NCBI GenBank assembly: GCA_020634395.1
Contig: JACKBU010000040.1
Coordinates: 1-28,927, forward strand
Direction of reading: 5' to 3'
DNA: 28,927 nucleotides
Source of the DNA: Ardenticatenaceae bacterium
GTDB lineage: Bacteria; Chloroflexota; Anaerolineae; Promineifilales; Promineifilaceae
Part shown: one piece after another, positions 6,766-15,679 of the stretch
How the letters are laid out: every line of letters starts with the position of its first letter
Position numbering within the stretch: position 1 is the stretch's first letter
Notes under the pieces: generated by a model
What the model was told of the DNA's origin: nothing
The model's database searches: none
What the model saw: only the letters and a program-made list of their open reading frames with translations
Made by a program: the position numbers and the translations under genes

Positions 6766-7533
6766 TCAGGTTGATTCTTGGCTGCGGGCCTGGTCGCGCA
6801 TGAGGCGGAGGGCCAGGTCGGGGTCGCCGAGGTAAGCTTCGATGACTTGGGGATCGTTGGCGACTACCTGGGGTGTGCCTTCGGCGATTTGACGGCCGTA
6901 ATCCAGCACCACCAGCCGATCACTCACACTCATCACCGCTTTCATCACGTGCTCGATCATGATGATCGTCACGCCCTGGTCGCGGATGTTGCGCACAATC
7001 TCCACCATGTGGCCGATCTCCGACGGGTTCAGGCCGGCCAGCACTTCGTCCAGCAGCAGCAGATACGGCCGTGCCGCCAGCGCCCGCGCCATCTCCAACC
7101 GTTTTTTCTGCCCGACGTTCAGACTGCCGGCCAACTGGTCGCGGCGGCCGTCCAGGCCGACAAACTTCAGCACCTCATCGGCGATGCGGCCGGCGGCGGT
7201 GAGACCATTGCCTTCGCGGCCAAAGCAGCTGCCCACGATGACGTTTTCACGCACGGTAAGCTCGTTTAACGGCCGTACGATTTGATGCGTCCGCGCCATG
7301 CCGGCCTTCGCCATGTCATAGGGTTTGTGGCCGGTCACTTCCTGGCCGCGGAAAATCACCCGTCCTTCGGTGGGCGTGTACACGCCGCTGATACAATTGA
7401 ACAACGTCGTTTTCCCCGCGCCGTTCGGCCCAATCAGCCCCAAAATCTGGCCTTCAGGCAGGTCAAACGTCACGTCCGACAAAGCCCGCAGCCCGCCAAA
7501 GTTCTTGCTCACGCCTTCCAGCTGTAAAATCAT
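6766..7533 (-). CDS. livG: branched-chain amino-acid-type ABC importer ATPase LivG
   Basis: A 255-residue ATPase. Walker A is GPNGAGKT (residues 35-42), then the LivG-type MARTHQIVRPLNELTVRENV block, Walker B LLLLDEVLAGLNPSE and switch histidine IEHVMKAVM, followed by IEAYLGD near the C-terminus. The ABC signature reads LNVGQKKRLE instead of the usual LSGGQ-like form, so two of its central positions are changed. Because a canonical MSGGEQQ is present in LivF, one of the two composite ATP sites would carry the degenerate signature. The start overlaps the livM stop by 4 bp. Confidence 0.95.
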   Translation of the reverse strand: MILQLEGVSKNFGGLRALSDVTFDLPEGQILGLIGPNGAGKTTLFNCISGVYTPTEGRVIFRGQEVTGHKPYDMAKAGMARTHQIVRPLNELTVRENVIVGSCFGREGNGLTAAGRIADEVLKFVGLDGRRDQLAGSLNVGQKKRLEMARALAARPYLLLLDEVLAGLNPSEIGHMVEIVRNIRDQGVTIIMIEHVMKAVMSVSDRLVVLDYGRQIAEGTPQVVANDPQVIEAYLGDPDLALRLMRDQARSQEST

Positions 7534-8567
7534 TGCAATATCCTCCGCAGCACCGGGAAGCGGTTCCGCAGCCAGCCCACAACACCGGCCGGCACAAACA
7601 GGACGATGACCAGCAGCAGCACGCCGGCCACGGCCAGTTGGATGTTTTTGAACAGGGGGCTGGTCAACAGGTAGCCGCGCAGGCTTTGGTAGCCAATGCC
7701 GCCCAGAATGGGCCCCAACACGGTCCCCTGGCCGCCCAGCATCACCATCACAATCATTTCAATGGAGAAGTTAAGGCGGAAAGCCGGCACCGGCTCGATG
7801 CTGCCGTTTTTGAAGAAGAACAGCACTCCCAGGATGCCGGGGAAGATCGCCGATAACACGTAGGCCCACGTTTTGGCCGAGGGCGCGACCACGCCCATTA
7901 CTTCGGCGGCGTCTTCATCTTCGCGGATAGCCAGCAGGCCGAGGCCAAACTTGGACATCCGCACAAAGTAGCTGACCAGGATGACGATAAACGTGATAGC
8001 CGCCAGGATGTAAAACGTCATGCGCAAGGCCTGGGCCGCGCCACCGTAATCCCGGTAGACCTGGAAGTTCAATGTCATGCCGACCGGGCCGCCAAACGGC
8101 TCAAAGTTATTGATGAAAGCGCGCATGGCTTCGTTGACGCCGATGGTGGCCAGGGCAAAATAGCCGCCGCGCAGGCGCAGGATGGCTTTGCCAAGGAGGA
8201 AGGCCAGCAATCCGGCAGCCAGGCCGCCCATTGCCATGGCCGGCCACAGCGACCAGCCCTGTACGGCCATCAGGTAAAAGCCGACGTAGCCGCCCAGGCC
8301 AAAGAAGACGACATGGCCAAAGCTGACGTAGCCGGTATAGCCGAGCAAGATGTTCAGACTGGAGGCCAGGGCGATGGAAAGCATGATGGTAAAAATAGAT
8401 TCGCGGGTGATGTCTTTGCCGGTGACGGTGGGCCAGATGGTCAGCAGGGCGATGATGATCAGGGGAAGAATGAGGCCAACGTACGCACCGGCATTTTGCG
8501 AAAGGGCTTCTCTCCAGCTAACTTTCGGAGCAGAACCAACGACGGAAGAATCTTGTGGGCTGTTCAT
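7530..8567 (-). CDS. livM: branched-chain amino-acid-type ABC importer permease LivM
   Basis: A 345-residue inner-membrane permease with about nine hydrophobic segments. Family landmarks are LNILLGYTGYVSFGHVVFFGLGGYVGFYL near residues 70-98, GKAILRLRGGYFALATIGVNEAMR (the conserved LivM loop), LLAIREDEDAAEVMGV (the EAA-like ATPase contact loop) and MVMLGGQGTVLGPILGG near the C-terminus. It overlaps livG by 4 bp and livH by 4 bp, so expression is tightly coupled. It forms the translocation path with LivH. Confidence 0.95.
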   Translation of the reverse strand: MNSPQDSSVVGSAPKVSWREALSQNAGAYVGLILPLIIIALLTIWPTVTGKDITRESIFTIMLSIALASSLNILLGYTGYVSFGHVVFFGLGGYVGFYLMAVQGWSLWPAMAMGGLAAGLLAFLLGKAILRLRGGYFALATIGVNEAMRAFINNFEPFGGPVGMTLNFQVYRDYGGAAQALRMTFYILAAITFIVILVSYFVRMSKFGLGLLAIREDEDAAEVMGVVAPSAKTWAYVLSAIFPGILGVLFFFKNGSIEPVPAFRLNFSIEMIVMVMLGGQGTVLGPILGGIGYQSLRGYLLTSPLFKNIQLAVAGVLLLVIVLFVPAGVVGWLRNRFPVLRRILQ

Positions 8568-9424
8568 GATTTTTTCGCTCCAAATAGCCCTTGTGGACGG
8601 ACCAGCAGAATGAGAACGAAGAGGCCAAATTCCAGCACCGGCACCCAGGTGGCGGGCATGAAGGTGGGAATGATGCCTTCCAACACGCCCAAGATCAGGC
8701 CGCCGAATAAAGCGCCAATGGGGTTGCCTAAACCGCCCAACACGCCAATGACGAAGCTTTTTAGCTCATAGGTGCCGCCGGCCAGGATGGTGAAGGGGAA
8801 CAGGGTGGAGATGAGACCACCGGCCAGCGCCGCCAACATGGTGCCGATGCCAAAACTGAGGGCCAGGATGCGCACGGAAGGTACGCCCATCAGTTCGGCG
8901 GCGCTGCGGTTGTTGGCGACCGCGCGAATATACCGGCCGGAACGGGTGCGGTGCAGATAGAGGTACAGACCGGCAGTGATTAACACTGAGAGTACGGCGG
9001 CGACGATGCGGGTAACGGGGATGGTGGCGTTGCCGATGGTGACGCTGCCCAGGCTGTAATCGACGTTGCGCGGGGAGGCAGTGAAAACGGCCGTGCCCAG
9101 CCCCGTAATGATCATCGCCACGGCAAACGTCGCCAGCAGGGTCGATAAATGCGGCGCATCGATCACCCTGTTTACGGCCACAAAATAGATCACAATGCCC
9201 AGCAGCAGACCGAATAACGCCACAAAAATTAACGCGATGTAAGGGTTCATTCCCAGGAAGGTAAACAGCAGATAGACGCCGAACATGCCCAGGGAGATGA
9301 TCGGGCCGTGGGAAAGGTTAATCACGTTCATCACACCCCAGATGAGTGTGAGGCCCATGGCGGCCAGGCCGTAAACAAATCCCAGCATCAGGCCGTCGAG
9401 GATGGAGGTGAATAAGAAGTCCAT
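8564..9424 (-). CDS. livH: branched-chain amino-acid-type ABC importer permease LivH
   Basis: A 286-residue inner-membrane permease. GLMLGFVYGLAAMGLTLIWGVMNVINLSHG opens the protein exactly as in LivH. The ATPase-contact loop reads IRAVANNRSAAELMGV, and FVIGVLGGLGNPIGALFGGLILGVLE closes the core. About eight hydrophobic segments are visible. CTGGAGAA lies six bases upstream of the ATG. In the transcript it follows livK after a 228-base gap that holds two hairpins, which probably lets livK be made in excess over the permeases. Confidence 0.95.
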   Translation of the reverse strand: MDFLFTSILDGLMLGFVYGLAAMGLTLIWGVMNVINLSHGPIISLGMFGVYLLFTFLGMNPYIALIFVALFGLLLGIVIYFVAVNRVIDAPHLSTLLATFAVAMIITGLGTAVFTASPRNVDYSLGSVTIGNATIPVTRIVAAVLSVLITAGLYLYLHRTRSGRYIRAVANNRSAAELMGVPSVRILALSFGIGTMLAALAGGLISTLFPFTILAGGTYELKSFVIGVLGGLGNPIGALFGGLILGVLEGIIPTFMPATWVPVLEFGLFVLILLVRPQGLFGAKKS

Positions 9425-9444
9425 AGAATTCTCCAGGTGGGGAT

Positions 9445-9580
9445 GGCGAGGCTAGAGAGGGGTTCGAGTGGGGATGTTACAGGAGCTGTAGGGGCCAGAC
9501 GGCCGTTCTTCTTTGCTGGCGGAATATGAAACCCGGGTGATCCGCCGCTCCTGCTTTGTAGAACCCCTCTCTAGTCGCTC
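9445..9580. repeat. large nested inverted-repeat element between livK and livH
   Basis: CTAGAGAGGGGTTC (9452-9465) and its complement (9561-9574) enclose a second pair, CAGGAGC (9480-9486) with GCTCCTG (9547-9553), and a third, GGCGGA (9518-9523) with TCCGCC (9541-9546). An outer GGCGAG/CTCGCC pair (9445-9450, 9578-9583) extends the base. The nesting suggests a folded RNA or cruciform. I see no ORF in it and no clear target-site duplication. Confidence 0.6.
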
Positions 9581-9608
9581 GCCGGGGGTAGAGACGTGTG
9601 AATGGGCT

Positions 9609-9640
9609 GCTGGACGGCCGTTAACCAACGGCCGTCCAGC
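9609..9640 (-). terminator. 14-bp hairpin after livK, likely attenuator/terminator
   Basis: GCTGGACGGCCGTT (9609-9622), loop AACC, and its exact complement (9627-9640), 12 bases after the livK stop. Both arms contain ACGGCCGT. No T-run follows on the minus strand, so it may act as a stabilising 3' end or partial terminator that raises livK over livHMGF. Confidence 0.65.
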
Positions 9641-9652
9641 ACCAACCAACCT

Positions 9653-10996
9653 TTAGGGCATGGGATAAATCGTGTCGGCCGTCGCGCCTTCCAGCGGCCA
9701 GACCACTTCTTTCACTAGGTTGCCATCGGCATCCTTCTGCCATTGGATGTAAACCATCGAGTGGCCGGTTTGCAGGCCGTGCGCCTCGGCGGACGTATCG
9801 AACTGGATGTGGCCGAAGAAGGTTTGCAGATTCATGGCGTCCAGAGCCTGCTGCACGGCGGCCGGGTCCGTGGAACCGGCGTCGCGGATGGCTTTCTCCA
9901 GAATCAGACCGGCTGCATAACCGCCGGCGGCGTGGTAAGAAGGTTCCGCACCGTCAAACTTGGCTTCGTAACTCTGCACAAACTCTTCGCCCAGCGGACC
10001 ATACCAATCTAACCCGGCGGCAGAAGCCGAATCCGGCGTAAAGGCAGCCTGCGGTTCCCACTGGCTTGGCCCAACCACGCCCACGGCCGCGTCACCCAGG
10101 TCAGCAAAGTCTGGTTCCGGCGGGGCCACCAGCAGAGCAAAGAAGCCCACATCCACATTCTTCTCATTCAACTGCCGCGTAAAGGTGCTGCCGTCCTGGA
10201 AGTGGCCGCCGCCCATAATCGCATCGGGTTGGGAATCCTGAATCTTGTTGATAAAGGGTCCAAAATCGGTGGTTTCCGGGTCGTAGCCTTCCATCAGAAC
10301 GACGTTATAGCCTTTGCCTTCGGCATACTGCCGGGCGGCTTCTACAACGTCGGTGGAAAACTTGCTGTTCTCGTACACAAAAGCCACATTTTTGGCCTCA
10401 GGGTCTACGCTCTCCAACATATCAACCGCGCCGGTTAGATAACGCGAAGCAGGCGTGTAAGCCTGATAAACCAGCGTCAGACCTTGCTGGTAAGTGTCAT
10501 CGGAAGCGGCGCCGGTGGTGATCATGACTTTGCCGTACTGCTCGGAGATGACGGCGGCGGCGGCTGTCAGGCCGCTGGAGTAGGGACTGATGAGGAAGTT
10601 GGCTTCGTCTTCGGTCGCCAGCCGGGTATAAAGCTCCTGCACGCGATCGGTATTGCTCTCGTCGTCGTAAGAAACAAAATCGACCATCACTTTGGAACCG
10701 TCGGCCAATTCAATGCCGCCGGCTTCATTAACCGTATCTTTCCACAGGTTCAGGCCATTGACCTGCCCGGTGGACGGAACGTTCTGGTTGCCGGTTTGGG
10801 AGGCAGTGAAGCCGATGATGATGGTTTGAGCGGCCGTTTCCGCCGCGGGCGGGGCGGTCGCTTCGGCGGGTTGTTCGGCCGTTGTTTCGCCGGGCTGCGC
10901 CGCTGCTGCCGGCGCAGTCGGCTCGGCGGAGCCGCCGCAGGCAGCCAGCGCCAAAACCAAAATCAACAAAAAGGACCAAAAGAATGTGCGTTTCAT
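9653..10996 (-). CDS. livK: branched-chain amino-acid-type ABC importer substrate-binding lipoprotein
   Basis: A 447-residue solute-binding protein of the periplasmic-binding-protein type I (Peripla_BP_6) family. A lipoprotein signal is clear: MKRT, hydrophobic core FFWSFLLILVLALAA, lipobox LAAC with Cys20. An Ala/Pro/Thr/Glu-rich linker to about residue 57 follows and tethers the domain to the outer face of the membrane. The mature domain starts IIIGFTASQTGNQNVPSTGQ and includes FLISPYSSG and YHAAGGYAAGLILEKAI, typical of the family. GAGGAG lies seven bases before the ATG. It is the first gene of the liv operon. Ligand identity cannot be read from sequence; amino acids, amides or urea are all possible for this family. 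Confidence 0.93.
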   Translation of the reverse strand: MKRTFFWSFLLILVLALAACGGSAEPTAPAAAAQPGETTAEQPAEATAPPAAETAAQTIIIGFTASQTGNQNVPSTGQVNGLNLWKDTVNEAGGIELADGSKVMVDFVSYDDESNTDRVQELYTRLATEDEANFLISPYSSGLTAAAAVISEQYGKVMITTGAASDDTYQQGLTLVYQAYTPASRYLTGAVDMLESVDPEAKNVAFVYENSKFSTDVVEAARQYAEGKGYNVVLMEGYDPETTDFGPFINKIQDSQPDAIMGGGHFQDGSTFTRQLNEKNVDVGFFALLVAPPEPDFADLGDAAVGVVGPSQWEPQAAFTPDSASAAGLDWYGPLGEEFVQSYEAKFDGAEPSYHAAGGYAAGLILEKAIRDAGSTDPAAVQQALDAMNLQTFFGHIQFDTSAEAHGLQTGHSMVYIQWQKDADGNLVKEVVWPLEGATADTIYPMP

Positions 10997-11278
10997 GCGT
11001 TTTCTCCTCTTCTAAAGAAAATAGGTCGCCGGTGGGAGCAGGGAAAGGTCCGCTTTCCGGCGCAGATCCGTTGGCGTGGGCGCCACAGGCAGCGCCCGTT
11101 TGCATGCAGCCTAGTGTACGGATGGCGCACAAAAATCGAATAAAGATAAAGGCGCGAATATAAAAAAAGTATAAAAACCGGGGCGATTATTTGGATAGTT
11201 TGCTGTAGGAGGGGGGTTTAGGCGTTTGGGTGTTCAGGTGGGGCGGTGTTCAGGGGTTAGCAGCCGGGGAGATTTCTC
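10997..11278. promoter_or_regulatory. livK 5' region with two small hairpins
   Basis: This 282-base gap separates livK from the response-regulator gene. On the minus strand an AT-rich stretch (11135-11180) with TATACT- and TATATT-like words is the likely promoter area, but I cannot assign a convincing -35. Between it and livK lie GGGCGC/GCGCCC (11078-11097) and GGAAAG/CTTTCC (11042-11058) hairpins, which would sit in the leader RNA. No ORF is supported. Confidence 0.4.
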
Positions 11279-11980
11279 TCAGCCGTAGGTAGAAAACGTG
11301 TAGCCGATGCCCCGCTCGGTGAGCAGGTAGCGGGGCTGCGCGGGGTCTGGCTCAATCTTTTGGCGCAGACGGCCGATGTAAACGCGCAGGTATTCAGTCT
11401 CCTGGCCGTATTCCGGACCCCAAATATGGCGCAGAATGCTCTGATGAGGCAGCACTTTGCCTTCGTTCTCCATGAAGTAAACCAGCAGGCTGAACTCGGT
11501 GGGGGTCAGGTCCAGCGGCTGTTGGTCCAGGGTGATGACGTGACGCTCCAGATCGGCCGTCAGAGGGCCGCGCACCAGGCGGTCGGCGGCCGACGGCCGT
11601 TCCAAACGCTGCGCCCGCCGCAATACAGCCTGGACCCGGGCCAGAAGCTCGCCGACGCCAAAAGGTTTCGTCAGGTAGTCGTCGGCGCCCTGGTTCAGCG
11701 CCTCGATTTTGTCCTGCTCCTCGCCCATAGCAGACAGCACGATGATGGGTGTCAGGGCATTCTGGCGCACTCGCCGAATCGTTTCCAGGCCATTCATATA
11801 CGGCATCATCAAATCCAAAATAAGCAAATCCACAGCATTAGATTCAAACAGGGCCAGCGCTTCCAGGCCGTTGGCGGCCGTTAACGCCTGGTAGCCGCGC
11901 ACTTCCAGGTTGCGCTTCACAAAATCACGCAGCGACTTTTCATCATCAACGACCAGGACAGTGAGTTTGTTGGGGTACAT
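11279..11980 (-). CDS. OmpR/KdpE-type response regulator
   Basis: A 233-residue DNA-binding response regulator. The receiver domain spans about residues 6-120, with the acidic pocket DDE (12-14), phospho-acceptor D56 in LILDLMMP, switch S84 and K106 in YLTKPF. The C-terminal winged-helix domain (about 135-230) shows LTPTEFSLLVYFMENEGKVLPHQSILRHIWG and the recognition-helix region TEYLRVYIGRLRQKIE, which is KdpE-like. The kinase gene ends 27 bp upstream on the same strand, so the two form a two-component pair. No kdp genes are nearby, so the KdpE resemblance should not be read as potassium control. Confidence 0.94.
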   Translation of the reverse strand: MYPNKLTVLVVDDEKSLRDFVKRNLEVRGYQALTAANGLEALALFESNAVDLLILDLMMPYMNGLETIRRVRQNALTPIIVLSAMGEEQDKIEALNQGADDYLTKPFGVGELLARVQAVLRRAQRLERPSAADRLVRGPLTADLERHVITLDQQPLDLTPTEFSLLVYFMENEGKVLPHQSILRHIWGPEYGQETEYLRVYIGRLRQKIEPDPAQPRYLLTERGIGYTFSTYG

Positions 11981-12007
11981 GGTTTCTCGCTATGATTTAC
12001 ACGGCCG

Positions 12008-14725
12008 TTACCCGTCCGACAGCGCTGTGAACTCCGGGACAGCCGCATCGGGTCTCGTCTCCAACGGTAAGGAGAAGGCCAGACACGCGCCGCGCTGGCT
12101 GTCGGCCACCCAGATGCTGCCGCCATGCAGCCGGACGAAGCCGCGGGCGATGGAAAGACCCAGACCCACGCCGGAGGCGCTGCGGGTCAGGCCATTTTCG
12201 ATGCGATAAAAGCTGTTGAAGACCCGGTCGGCGAAGTGGGGGTCGATCCCCGGCCCTTCGTCGCGCACAGAAACGACCAGGCGGGCAGGCTCCACCACGG
12301 CCGTCAGCCAGATATGCCCCGTTTCCCCGCCATACTTGGCCGCATTCTCGATCAAATTGCGCAGCACCGCCTCGATACGGCGCGGATCGGCATAAATAGG
12401 CGGCAAATCGGGCGGCAGGTCCACAACCAGCCGCTTGCCGGGCTGCGGATGGGCGTGCAGCGCGGCCTGGGCTACCAATTCGCCCAAATCGCAGGCAATA
12501 CGGTTCACCGTCAGGTTGCCGGCTTCCAGCCGCGACATATCCAGCAAATCATTCACCAGATTATTCAGGTGATCGGACTCCTGGGAAATAATCTCTAAAA
12601 ACTCTCGCTGGCTGACGGCATCCCACTGCACATCGTCGGCCAGCAGGGTAGAAGCGTAGCCTTTGATGGCCGCCAACGGCGTGCGCAGTTCATGCGACAC
12701 GGTAGCAATCAGGCTGGACTTCATGCGGTCCAGTTCCTGCCGCTGGGTAATATCCTGCAAGATGCGCCCGCGCCCCAGCGGCAGTCCTTGCGAATCGGTC
12801 ACCTCGAAGACTTTGAGGCGCAGGATGATGGTACGCTCCGGATAGGCCAGGGTAAGGGTGGCTTTGTGGGGACCGGCGGGCTGCAAGGCGGAGGAAACGG
12901 CCGTCTCCGCTTCCTGGGCGTTCGGCGCGCGCGCCAGCAGCCGGGCCATCACATCCACCACCGGAGCCTGCTGGATTTGTTCCGGCGGCTGCCCCGTTAA
13001 CTCGGCGATGCGGCGGTTGGCATAAATCACCCGCCCTTCCAGGTTCTCCAGGATCAATCCATCTTGCATCGACTGGATCAACGCTTCCAGGCGGCGCGTT
13101 TGTTCTTGCAGGCGCATGTCGCTGCGGGCAAACAGGGCCGCATTTTCGATGGCCATCGCCGCCTGGGTAGCAAAACTGGAAAGTAAATTGGCCTCGCGGT
13201 GCGAAAACTCGTGCGGGTCCGGCCGAAAAACGAGCAGCGCCGCCGGAGGCGCGTGCTGGGTGCTGAGCGGCACGGCCATCACCGACCGATACCCGGCGCG
13301 GCGGGCGCGGTCACGGTGGGTCTTGAAGGAAGGATTGGTCTCCGTGTCGCTGATCTGGATGGGCTGGCCGCTGCGAATGGTGCGCATGGTGATGGAACTG
13401 GGATCGCTGGGGTTGATAACAGCCTGCTCGATGTACCAGCCGGGCAAATTGCGGCTGGCACGCACGCGGAAGATGTTGCGCTCGCTGTCGTGGGCAAAGA
13501 TGGCGCTCATATTCACGTCTAACAGCCGTTCCACCTGGGCTAAAATGTTATCCAGCACCGTGGCCGAATCCAGGCTGGAGACAACCGCCTGCCCCGTCTC
13601 CAATAAAGTAGAAAGCTCGTTCAGGCGGGCTTCAATCGCCTGCTGCATTTCGGTCATACTGCGCGTCAGCAGGCCCATCTGGTCCGGACGGCTGGTCAGC
13701 GCCGCCAGATTACTGCGGTGATTCTCGTTGAAAGCGTCTTCCAGGCCCACGGTTTGGCTAAAATAGGCCAGGCGCTCGATGGGACGCAGCACGCGCTCGG
13801 AAAAAATGAGCCAGAAAATAATGCCGCCAAAAAGAAAGACGCCGATAGCCAGCAGTGCGCCGCGGCGGAAGATGCTGGGCGAAGCGAAAGCCACGGCCGT
13901 TGGCCGGCTGACCACCACACCCCATCCGGCGTTGGGGATGGGCACGTAGCTGTAAAGCATTTCCTCGCCGTCCGGGCCGGAATCGACAAGGTTGCCCGTG
14001 GCATTGTTCAGCACGGCCGTAATCACCTGCGGCATGGTCCGGGTGGCGTCGCTCAGCATCAGGCGGGCGTCGGTGTGGGCGATAATCAGCCCGGCGTCGT
14101 CGACAATGAGAATGCTCAGGCCTTCCTGCGAAGGATACTCGCCGGCAATGCTGCTCAACGTCTGGCTAAGGGTTTCCAGCCGCAGATTGGTGCCGACGAC
14201 GCCCAGAAAACGGCCGTCCGCGTCACGCAGGGGCATGACGGCCGTAGCCACCGCCTGGTTGGTGGTCGGCGACACGCGGCCCTTAGAAAGAATCGGCCCG
14301 TCGGCCGTCAGAGCGCGCTGGAAGTAGTCGCGAAAGGAAAAATCCGTGCCTACGGTGGAGTTAGGCTCGATAGGATAATGGAAACGCATGATGCCGTTCT
14401 CGTCCAGCCGGTAGGCCAGGTTCACATCGCGCCGCGCATCCAGCAGCGTGTGGAAGACAGCGCCCATACCGGCCGGATCGCCGGAGAGGACGGCCGGATA
14501 AGCAGAGAGGTTGGCTACGGCCGTCAGCGCATTGCCGGTAAAACTGCTCGTCTCCTGGGCAATAGCCCGCGCCAGGGCCAGGTCGGCAGCTTGCACGTCA
14601 GCTTGCAAACGTTGATTGGCGTAATTTTCAAACAGGAGGGTAGACAGGACAACCAGGCCCACAAAGATGAGATAGAGGGCGAGGACTTGTAAACCAAGAT
14701 CGCGGCGGAGGCGGAGGGAGCGCAT
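12008..14725 (-). CDS. membrane sensor histidine kinase: Cache-HAMP-GAF-PAS-HisKA-HATPase
   Basis: A 905-residue sensor kinase. TM1 spans about residues 11-32. An extracytoplasmic double-Cache-like sensor (about 38-285, with FSFRDYFQRAL and VSPTTNQAVATAVMPL) follows, then TM2 (about 288-309), a HAMP linker, GAF (378-528), PAS (545-658), and HisKA with the phospho-acceptor His at about 678 in ATVSHELRTPLAAI. HATPase_c has RNLIENAAKYG (N box), VRDEGPGID (G1) and GVGLGLSIARGF (G2). The Cache ectodomain implies sensing of a small extracellular ligand such as an amino or organic acid. I prefer ATG 14725, with GGAAGA seven bases upstream, over a TTG two codons earlier. It is transcribed just before its response regulator. 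Confidence 0.93.
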   Translation of the reverse strand: MRSLRLRRDLGLQVLALYLIFVGLVVLSTLLFENYANQRLQADVQAADLALARAIAQETSSFTGNALTAVANLSAYPAVLSGDPAGMGAVFHTLLDARRDVNLAYRLDENGIMRFHYPIEPNSTVGTDFSFRDYFQRALTADGPILSKGRVSPTTNQAVATAVMPLRDADGRFLGVVGTNLRLETLSQTLSSIAGEYPSQEGLSILIVDDAGLIIAHTDARLMLSDATRTMPQVITAVLNNATGNLVDSGPDGEEMLYSYVPIPNAGWGVVVSRPTAVAFASPSIFRRGALLAIGVFLFGGIIFWLIFSERVLRPIERLAYFSQTVGLEDAFNENHRSNLAALTSRPDQMGLLTRSMTEMQQAIEARLNELSTLLETGQAVVSSLDSATVLDNILAQVERLLDVNMSAIFAHDSERNIFRVRASRNLPGWYIEQAVINPSDPSSITMRTIRSGQPIQISDTETNPSFKTHRDRARRAGYRSVMAVPLSTQHAPPAALLVFRPDPHEFSHREANLLSSFATQAAMAIENAALFARSDMRLQEQTRRLEALIQSMQDGLILENLEGRVIYANRRIAELTGQPPEQIQQAPVVDVMARLLARAPNAQEAETAVSSALQPAGPHKATLTLAYPERTIILRLKVFEVTDSQGLPLGRGRILQDITQRQELDRMKSSLIATVSHELRTPLAAIKGYASTLLADDVQWDAVSQREFLEIISQESDHLNNLVNDLLDMSRLEAGNLTVNRIACDLGELVAQAALHAHPQPGKRLVVDLPPDLPPIYADPRRIEAVLRNLIENAAKYGGETGHIWLTAVVEPARLVVSVRDEGPGIDPHFADRVFNSFYRIENGLTRSASGVGLGLSIARGFVRLHGGSIWVADSQRGACLAFSLPLETRPDAAVPEFTALSDG

Positions 14726-14894
14726 CCTCAATTCTTCCGGTGTGTTAAGCGGCAGCAGCGCAGGCAGCAGTGAACAGTTGGTGGGCGACTATGTTGCCTG
14801 ATTCGCCGGATAAATGCAAATTTTGCGTGGGGGGAACAAAGGGCGGGGGAAATTAAGTTTTAGGGACTTCGGGGGAGGGGGCGTATAGTGTGAG

Positions 14895-14931
14895 GCGTGC
14901 TGCGTAACCAGATAGAGGGCACGCAGCACGC
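14895..14931 (-). terminator. hairpin after the CsbD-like gene
   Basis: GCGTGCTGCGT (14895-14905) and ACGCAGCACGC (14921-14931) form an 11-bp stem 18 bases past the CsbD-like stop. Its composition (CGTG-TGCGT words) echoes the 3442-3479 hairpin. No T-run follows. Confidence 0.5.
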
Positions 14932-14949
14932 ATCGCGCTTTATGAACGC

Positions 14950-15324
14950 TTAACTATCGTAACTCTTAACCAGCCTGAAATAATAGGCCACGATTCCTAA
15001 AATAGAAGTCAGCAGCGCGGCCGCTACCAGCCAGCCTTTATTCCGGCTCAGCCACGATTTTTGCTCAATCAGGGCCTTTTTCTTTTCACTGTACGTTTGC
15101 AAAAAATCGTTCAGGCGGCGTTCTGCCTCCTGCCGGGAGTAACCATAGCGTTCCTGCAAGATACCTAAAAAGCGGTCGCGCTTACCGGCAATCTGCATCA
15201 GATCATCATCGGTAAGCTCGCCCCAGCGCTCGCGCAAAGCGCCTTGCAGCTGCTGCCATTTACCGCCCAGAACATCCTGGTCCAGTTCATCCAATGCATT
15301 GAGCGGGGGATTTATTACAGTCAT
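14950..15324 (-). CDS. CsbD-like stress protein with C-terminal membrane anchor
   Basis: A 124-residue protein. Residues about 16-70 match the CsbD fold, including GGKWQQLQGALRERWGELTDDD, QIAGKRDRFLGILQERYG and the SRQEAERRL region. Unlike the stand-alone CsbD family (about 60-70 residues), it has an extra basic/helical stretch and one hydrophobic helix (about residues 95-113) near the C-terminus, so it is probably membrane anchored with the CsbD part in the cytoplasm. The start at 15324 is chosen because GAGAGGTG lies just upstream; an earlier in-frame GTG at 15372 has no such site. CsbD proteins are often general-stress induced; the biochemical role is unknown. Confidence 0.82.
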   Translation of the reverse strand: MTVINPPLNALDELDQDVLGGKWQQLQGALRERWGELTDDDLMQIAGKRDRFLGILQERYGYSRQEAERRLNDFLQTYSEKKKALIEQKSWLSRNKGWLVAAALLTSILGIVAYYFRLVKSYDS

Positions 15325-15679
15325 CGTTTTCACCTCTCCATCACATAAGCCACCCAGGGCTAATCTGTACACTTACCAACTGCGGAACAGAAACCTGAAA
15401 GATTATGTGTCTAGTTGATTATTCAGATAAAACATTTTTGGCGCATCGTTGGCCTGAGCCAACAAAACAAGCCACAAAACTCACGTATTACTACCCTTTT
15501 ACTATAAAGGAAGGCCGGGCAGACAGCGATATACCTCTATATAGAAACGGGTTACAAATTACGACATATTGTGCCCGATATAAACGGCCGTTATCCCCTT
15601 CACCCTCGTTGCGGCCGCCAATTTACCAGAAAACACGCTGCCAGAACGACTTAAAAGGCATAAACAGCCATAAAGTAAG
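15325..15679. other. intergenic region before the 21-bp repeat array
   Basis: No convincing gene. The only longer reading frame (15405-15716, +, 103 codons) has no ribosome-binding site, low-complexity composition and no recognisable family, and its last codons run into the repeats. The segment is more AT-rich than neighbouring genes and contains one ACGGCCGT. The CsbD-like promoter should lie near 15330-15420 on the minus strand, but I cannot pick boxes with confidence. Confidence 0.4.

Noticed and set aside
9445..9580. MITE-type transposable element
   Set aside because: Terminal inverted repeats exist, but I see no target-site duplication and no second copy in the window, so I list it only as a nested inverted repeat.
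11279..14725. KdpD/KdpE potassium two-component system
   Set aside because: The regulator is KdpE-like in sequence, but the kinase has a Cache ectodomain and lacks the KdpD N-terminal domain, and no kdp transporter is nearby.
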